Below, one piece after another: positions 60,169-64,000 of a stretch of DNA of 64,000 bases. A program made the position numbers and the translations under genes. The stretch's first letter is position 1; each line of letters begins with the position of its first letter. The DNA is from Floccularia luteovirens (lineage: Eukaryota > Basidiomycota > Agaricomycetes > Agaricales > Squamanitaceae): positions 62,001 through 126,000 of the forward strand of contig VSJF01000010.1 of the NCBI GenBank assembly GCA_009739215.1, in the 5' to 3' direction. Below the pieces are notes generated by a model. That model did no database searches. It was not told where the DNA came from and saw only the letters and a program-made list of their open reading frames with translations.

Positions 60169-62729
60169 TTAACAACCTATAGGAACCGAAGAATCGTCGT
60201 TATATCTGGCAGCGCGAACACCCAGACCACGGCTTGCAAATGCCCTCCAAAGCAAACATTTGTTAGCACCAGCATAGCGAATGCGGTCAGCTAAAATCCA
60301 TGCATCACGAGCTGCAATGACTATAAAGAACGAACGATCAGTTGCGCACAATGAGGAATGTTTGCATATATCGTACATGTTGGGTTGCATGGTTGCAATG
60401 CGAGTGCATCAATAAATAGGTGGAGGAAAACAATATTTCCTTCTCTTCCAAGTGGGTTTGTGCGAGCAATGCTTGACCATCCCCTGGCGCTGACAAGAGA
60501 CGCATATACGTTGTGCAGCATATTCGCCCAAACTTCACCGATGTCTGATATTCCGTTGATTTATGAGTTGAAGGGCAGTATCATCGCACTTACCATGTAC
60601 CTCGTCAAATCTCTTCAAGCTTGAGTAACGTAAGGGATTCGTTCGCCTGCGAAGTTCTGTGAGTTGAAACAAAATAAATTGTGATGACGGAATACATACG
60701 GATTGGTGGAGTAAGGGTAGGTGCGAATTCCGGCTGCTCTGTTCACAACGAATTCACCAAGCTTGTAGTCACGGACGACGCGAGAAGTCTGTTCCGTCCA
60801 GCTACGAAGAATATCAACAAATGCGGAGAGAGGGTCATGAGTTGATACATACTCAGCCAAAGCATCTGACCAGCCTTCGCCCAAACCTCCGGATTCCAAT
60901 GTCTGTAGGCATCTACCAGTACCACCACCCGTCATTCGGTTGGTTATACCGTGACCCATTTCGTGTACAACGATGTCGTTCTCCAAAGATCCATCTCGAC
61001 GGGGCTGCAGCAGCTCAGCAGTTTATTCATGCAGTGATGAACAAATACTTACGTTTGCTAAATTGAAAATGAACATCCCTGATGAATGGAGGCGACGGCG
61101 TCAGTGACCAAAATGATGGACTGGAATATATATCTCACTCATTTGACCAAATTGACCACTGCTCGAACATATTAGTTAAGTTTGATGCAGATTCAAGGAA
61201 TACTGACTCTGGAGGAGTGAAGAACTGTGCATTATTCAATCCACGACTGTCTTGAATAGAAATTGTTACGCGGTCACTGCCCTTGCCGCCTTTGCCGAAA
61301 TTGTTGTTTTGAAAGTTGAACGACCTCTGTAGAGGTTTAGAACATGTCAAGCTGCGAAGCTAAGATACGTACCTCTGTGAATCCATATCTATTAAACGAG
61401 TCAGCAAAAAAAGATTAAATGTTAGATGGTAATTACCTGTATGCAAGATCGTGAATCGAATTGACCAGATAAAACGTATTTACCCTTGCTGCATCTACAT
61501 TTCTTGTCACGGTTGGATCGAATCTGAGATCAGGGCGATAGTTGAAGTTCAACGTGGGCGATGACTCTCGTGTCACATTGGATGGATTGCCTTTGAATGC
61601 GACGGCATTGTTTCCGCTGAATCAAGTCAGTATATTGTCAGTTATTTGAACCCATCAAGCTTACGATGTAGTCCTGATTTGAGTTGTAAGCATTGTGTAT
61701 AAGTGATATGAAATAATAGCTACCTGAAACTACTTATCCCATCCGAATGCCACCCTCGAGGCGAAGCAATGTTATCTTGTGGGTTGCTGACAATTTCAAA
61801 TCCTTGAGATGGGTACTGTTTCTGTATGGGTAGAATGAAATACTAGTAAATAGTTCAAGACATTCAGCGATGTGACATATTCTTGGATACAAATTCACTA
61901 ACCGATGCGTCCGCTCCGAAATCCGTGATGGAATTGATCTTTCCGGAGTGGGCATCGACATAAGCTTCATAAAACCTTCCCTTGTCCATATTTTCGACTT
62001 GGATAACATAGACTAAAACAGCAGAACCATCCTGTTGAGCCAGGTAAGCAGTAAAAGGAGCGACGTCGTTATGTGTTGCATCTAGTTCCTTTTCCGCGGT
62101 TTTGATCGCATCTTCAACCGAAATAGTTGCTTTCGAGTCTGCATATGATGCTTAACAAGAATATCAGCATCGTATTTGTGAAAAGATTTATGGTGACACA
62201 CTTATATTCATGATGGTCGAACCAAAAGACACTACTTTGTTATCTGTGTCGAAAGCTATATTAGCAGCGGTGTTGATGACCTCAATACCATCCTGTGTAC
62301 GAAAATTAAAATCATCGGAACTATATGTAGATTGAAAAACGTACGTGAGTCTGCTTGACATAGCCATTCTGGATTTGATCGGCTGAGTATCCTGACTTGT
62401 AGCTAAGGTCTGATCCATTGACCCCAAGGTGATTCGACATGTATTGAATAGACGCGTTCTCAAGAGTGAAGCTTTCACGCTTGGATAATGGGTGGTCTCT
62501 CGGTTCGTCATATGTCTGACCTTTGAATGAGAATTAATAGAACAGCCGGTGACTGTCGACGTACCTCAAACGAAGGCTCTGGGTGGAAACTGGTGAGTTT
62601 ACCTCCACTGGTCGTGCGGACACGAAGAACTGAATTCTGAAGGTTTGCAGAATGCGAAGGTGCACCAAAAGCACTGCTAGAGAATATCATAGCTATATAT
62701 ACCACTGAGTACATCTTTGTGAAGGCCAT
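60169..62729 (-). CDS. Fungalysin (M36) extracellular metalloprotease, copy 3
   Basis: Complete secreted M36 zinc endopeptidase. The start at 62729 gives a signal peptide (MAFTKMYSVVYIAMIFSSSA, then FGAP). An upstream in-frame ATG at 62747 would add six residues and weaken the signal peptide. Propeptide: [16 protein letters not shown] and FHPEPSFEV, then DGIEVINTAANIAFDTDNKV. The mature part has GGKGSDRVTISIQDSRGLNN, then the HEMGH zinc motif in [23 protein letters not shown] with the Glu ligand, and [19 protein letters not shown] across an intron. It ends [20 protein letters not shown] with a final Cys and a stop at 60169. About ten introns. All catalytic residues are present. Its wording is nearest to copy 2 at 7946. 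Confidence 0.94.
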
Positions 62730-62826
62730 GATGTTGAAGTATGACAAAGAGGGAGAAGATTGTGTGGTACAATTTCGTTTTGACGGACGAATTGCTCTAA
62801 CAGAAATTGACGAGAATTAGTCTGCA

Positions 62827-62832
62827 TTTATA
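62827..62832 (-). promoter_or_regulatory. TATA box of fungalysin copy 3
   Basis: TATAAA on the minus strand, about 100 bp upstream of the ATG at 62729. Confidence 0.6.
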
Positions 62833-63705
62833 GATAATTTTAGAGGGGTTGTGTGTCGAATATTAAGGAGGTTTTAAGACGGAAGTCTGTCCGATTGCAT
62901 CCTTCGAAACCTGTGCAGTTCAGGCACTTCCTTTTTGTTTCGTCTGAAGAACCACCAATATGAATTAGCTTTGGACAAGCCAAAGTAATACTCTCGTATT
63001 TGTATCATCGAAGAAGTGTTACTAATAGCTTTGATTTGTCGTTGTTGTCAGCAATAAGAGGTATTCTTGAATCGAGTGAAGCACTCACACCATGTCCTAC
63101 TATACTGCTGCAAAGTCTCGCAGAGTAAATATTGACCCTGCGGCATATGGACTTCTAGGCGTCCGATTTCATTTCAAGGCGGAACATTTTGGTCGGGTGT
63201 GTGGTTAGATGTCTGAGCACCGCTTATCAACTTCTATAAAATATACCAGCTGAAAAGAAGGTAGGATAACGGACCTTTACTGGTCGAAAAGAATTGCTAA
63301 GATGTATACCAACTAAACCCGAAAAGCAATATCTTGCATTGAGTAATGACTCTTTGAGCTTGAGGACGGAAAATACAGACTCAATATACTACTAGGAATA
63401 TGGTTCATAATTAGAATTGCCAATCATTTACAAATTGCTTGCAGTTCGTACCGGCAAACTCCGCTCGATCAGAGTCACCGTTTGTAAGAGGAGCGGATAT
63501 TTCAATTCAAATCTCAAGGTTGTCATTCTGTTTCTTTGCGGGCTGTTTTAACTCACCAATGTGGTCTACCAAAGACTGATCCAGCTCCATATGAAGATAT
63601 TGAGTTCATTCACATGGCATGTATATTCAGAAAAGAGCAAACATAGTGACATAGTAAGGGACAACTTTGGCATTACTAAATAACACCCACTGGCAGGTGA
63701 CATAC
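62833..63705. other. Intergenic region upstream of fungalysin copy 3
   Basis: About 870 bp with no supportable gene; includes the protease's distal promoter and the 3' flank of the edge gene. Confidence 0.4.
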
Positions 63706-64000
63706 TTAGACAGGAACGAGTTGGAATCCACCCTACAACAACTTCAGTCGTAACCAAAATTGATATATCTGTTTTACTTACCTGATCTTTCTCAGAGAAA
63801 CGCAAAGTCGTGTTGTCTACAAACAAATCAATAAATGTCATACACAGCTAAGTGGGATAGGTGCTTACCACTGAGCTTGGACAGGTTCTGGGTGTAGATG
63901 GGAGTTTCATCCGTCATGTCGGCATTCATCAACTCGTTATCTGTCGCAAGCAATATGTTAGAAGATAGAAGACGCCAATAATGTGACAGCTAACGTCTGT
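63706..64000 (-). CDS. 3' end of an unrecognised gene, cut by the window edge
   Basis: Three short minus-strand exons are joined by well-formed GT-AG introns. The first encodes NELMNADMTDETPIYTQNLS, the second DNTTLRFSEKDQ, and the third GGFQLVPV followed by a stop at 63706. Acceptors (CGACAG, TTTGTAG, GTTGTAG) and donors (GTAAGC, GTAAGT) are strong, which supports a real gene whose body lies beyond position 64000. Too little is visible to name the family. Confidence 0.45.

Overview
The window is nuclear DNA from a filamentous fungus, almost certainly an agaricomycete basidiomycete. Genes are dense and cut by many short GT-AG introns (about 50-70 nt), with some very small exons. The gene families also fit: DUF6534 membrane proteins, expanded cytochrome P450s, fungalysin (M36) proteases, a large non-canonical G-alpha, a CRN/RHS-like P-loop protein and HAP3. 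No rRNA, tRNA or CRISPR was recognised. All coordinates come from reading translations and splice sites by eye.

Layout. (1) 1-10.6 kb: two fungalysin metalloprotease genes on the minus strand (the first cut by the window edge) enclose a housekeeping block of EXO70 (exocyst, minus), HAP3/NF-YB (plus, divergent from EXO70) and ribosomal protein eL14 (plus). (2) 10.6-15.3 kb: a sparse stretch with one unrecognised, frame-broken coding segment, an HPP-family membrane protein and an imperfect direct repeat upstream of the first P450. (3) 15.3-24.4 kb: two intact P450 genes in tandem, an ATG14/UVRAG-type autophagy gene and a small secreted-protein gene. (4) 24.6-38.1 kb: a rearranged region. The Kelch-repeat gene KEL3/KLHDC4 (28.0-31.0 kb) has a degenerate copy of its 5' half upstream and of its 3' half plus flank downstream. 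The downstream fragment is fused to a piece of the delta-12 desaturase that lies intact at 39.1-41.2 kb. A broken CRN/RHS-like P-loop gene lies between the Kelch copies. A DUF6534 membrane protein and a perfect 76-bp inverted repeat abutting an F-box/LRR-like exon follow. (5) 39.1-58 kb: delta-12 fatty acid desaturase (14 exons), GH92 alpha-mannosidase, VPS74/GOLPH3, an unusual G-alpha subunit, a Chs7-type chitin synthase export chaperone and two adjacent unknown genes that may be paralogues. (6) 58-64 kb: a third fungalysin gene and the 3' end of an unknown gene at the edge.

The genes do not form one obvious pathway. Secreted-protein turnover (three fungalysins), glycan trimming (GH92), Golgi glycosyltransferase retention (VPS74), exocytosis (EXO70) and chitin synthase export (Chs7) share a secretory/cell-wall theme, but this looks like chance linkage, not a cluster. 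The most unusual signals are the scattered partial duplications around KEL3 and the desaturase, the perfect inverted repeat, the G-alpha with Ser in place of the catalytic Gln, and several single-base frame shifts inside otherwise conserved genes, which could be genuine decay or assembly error.
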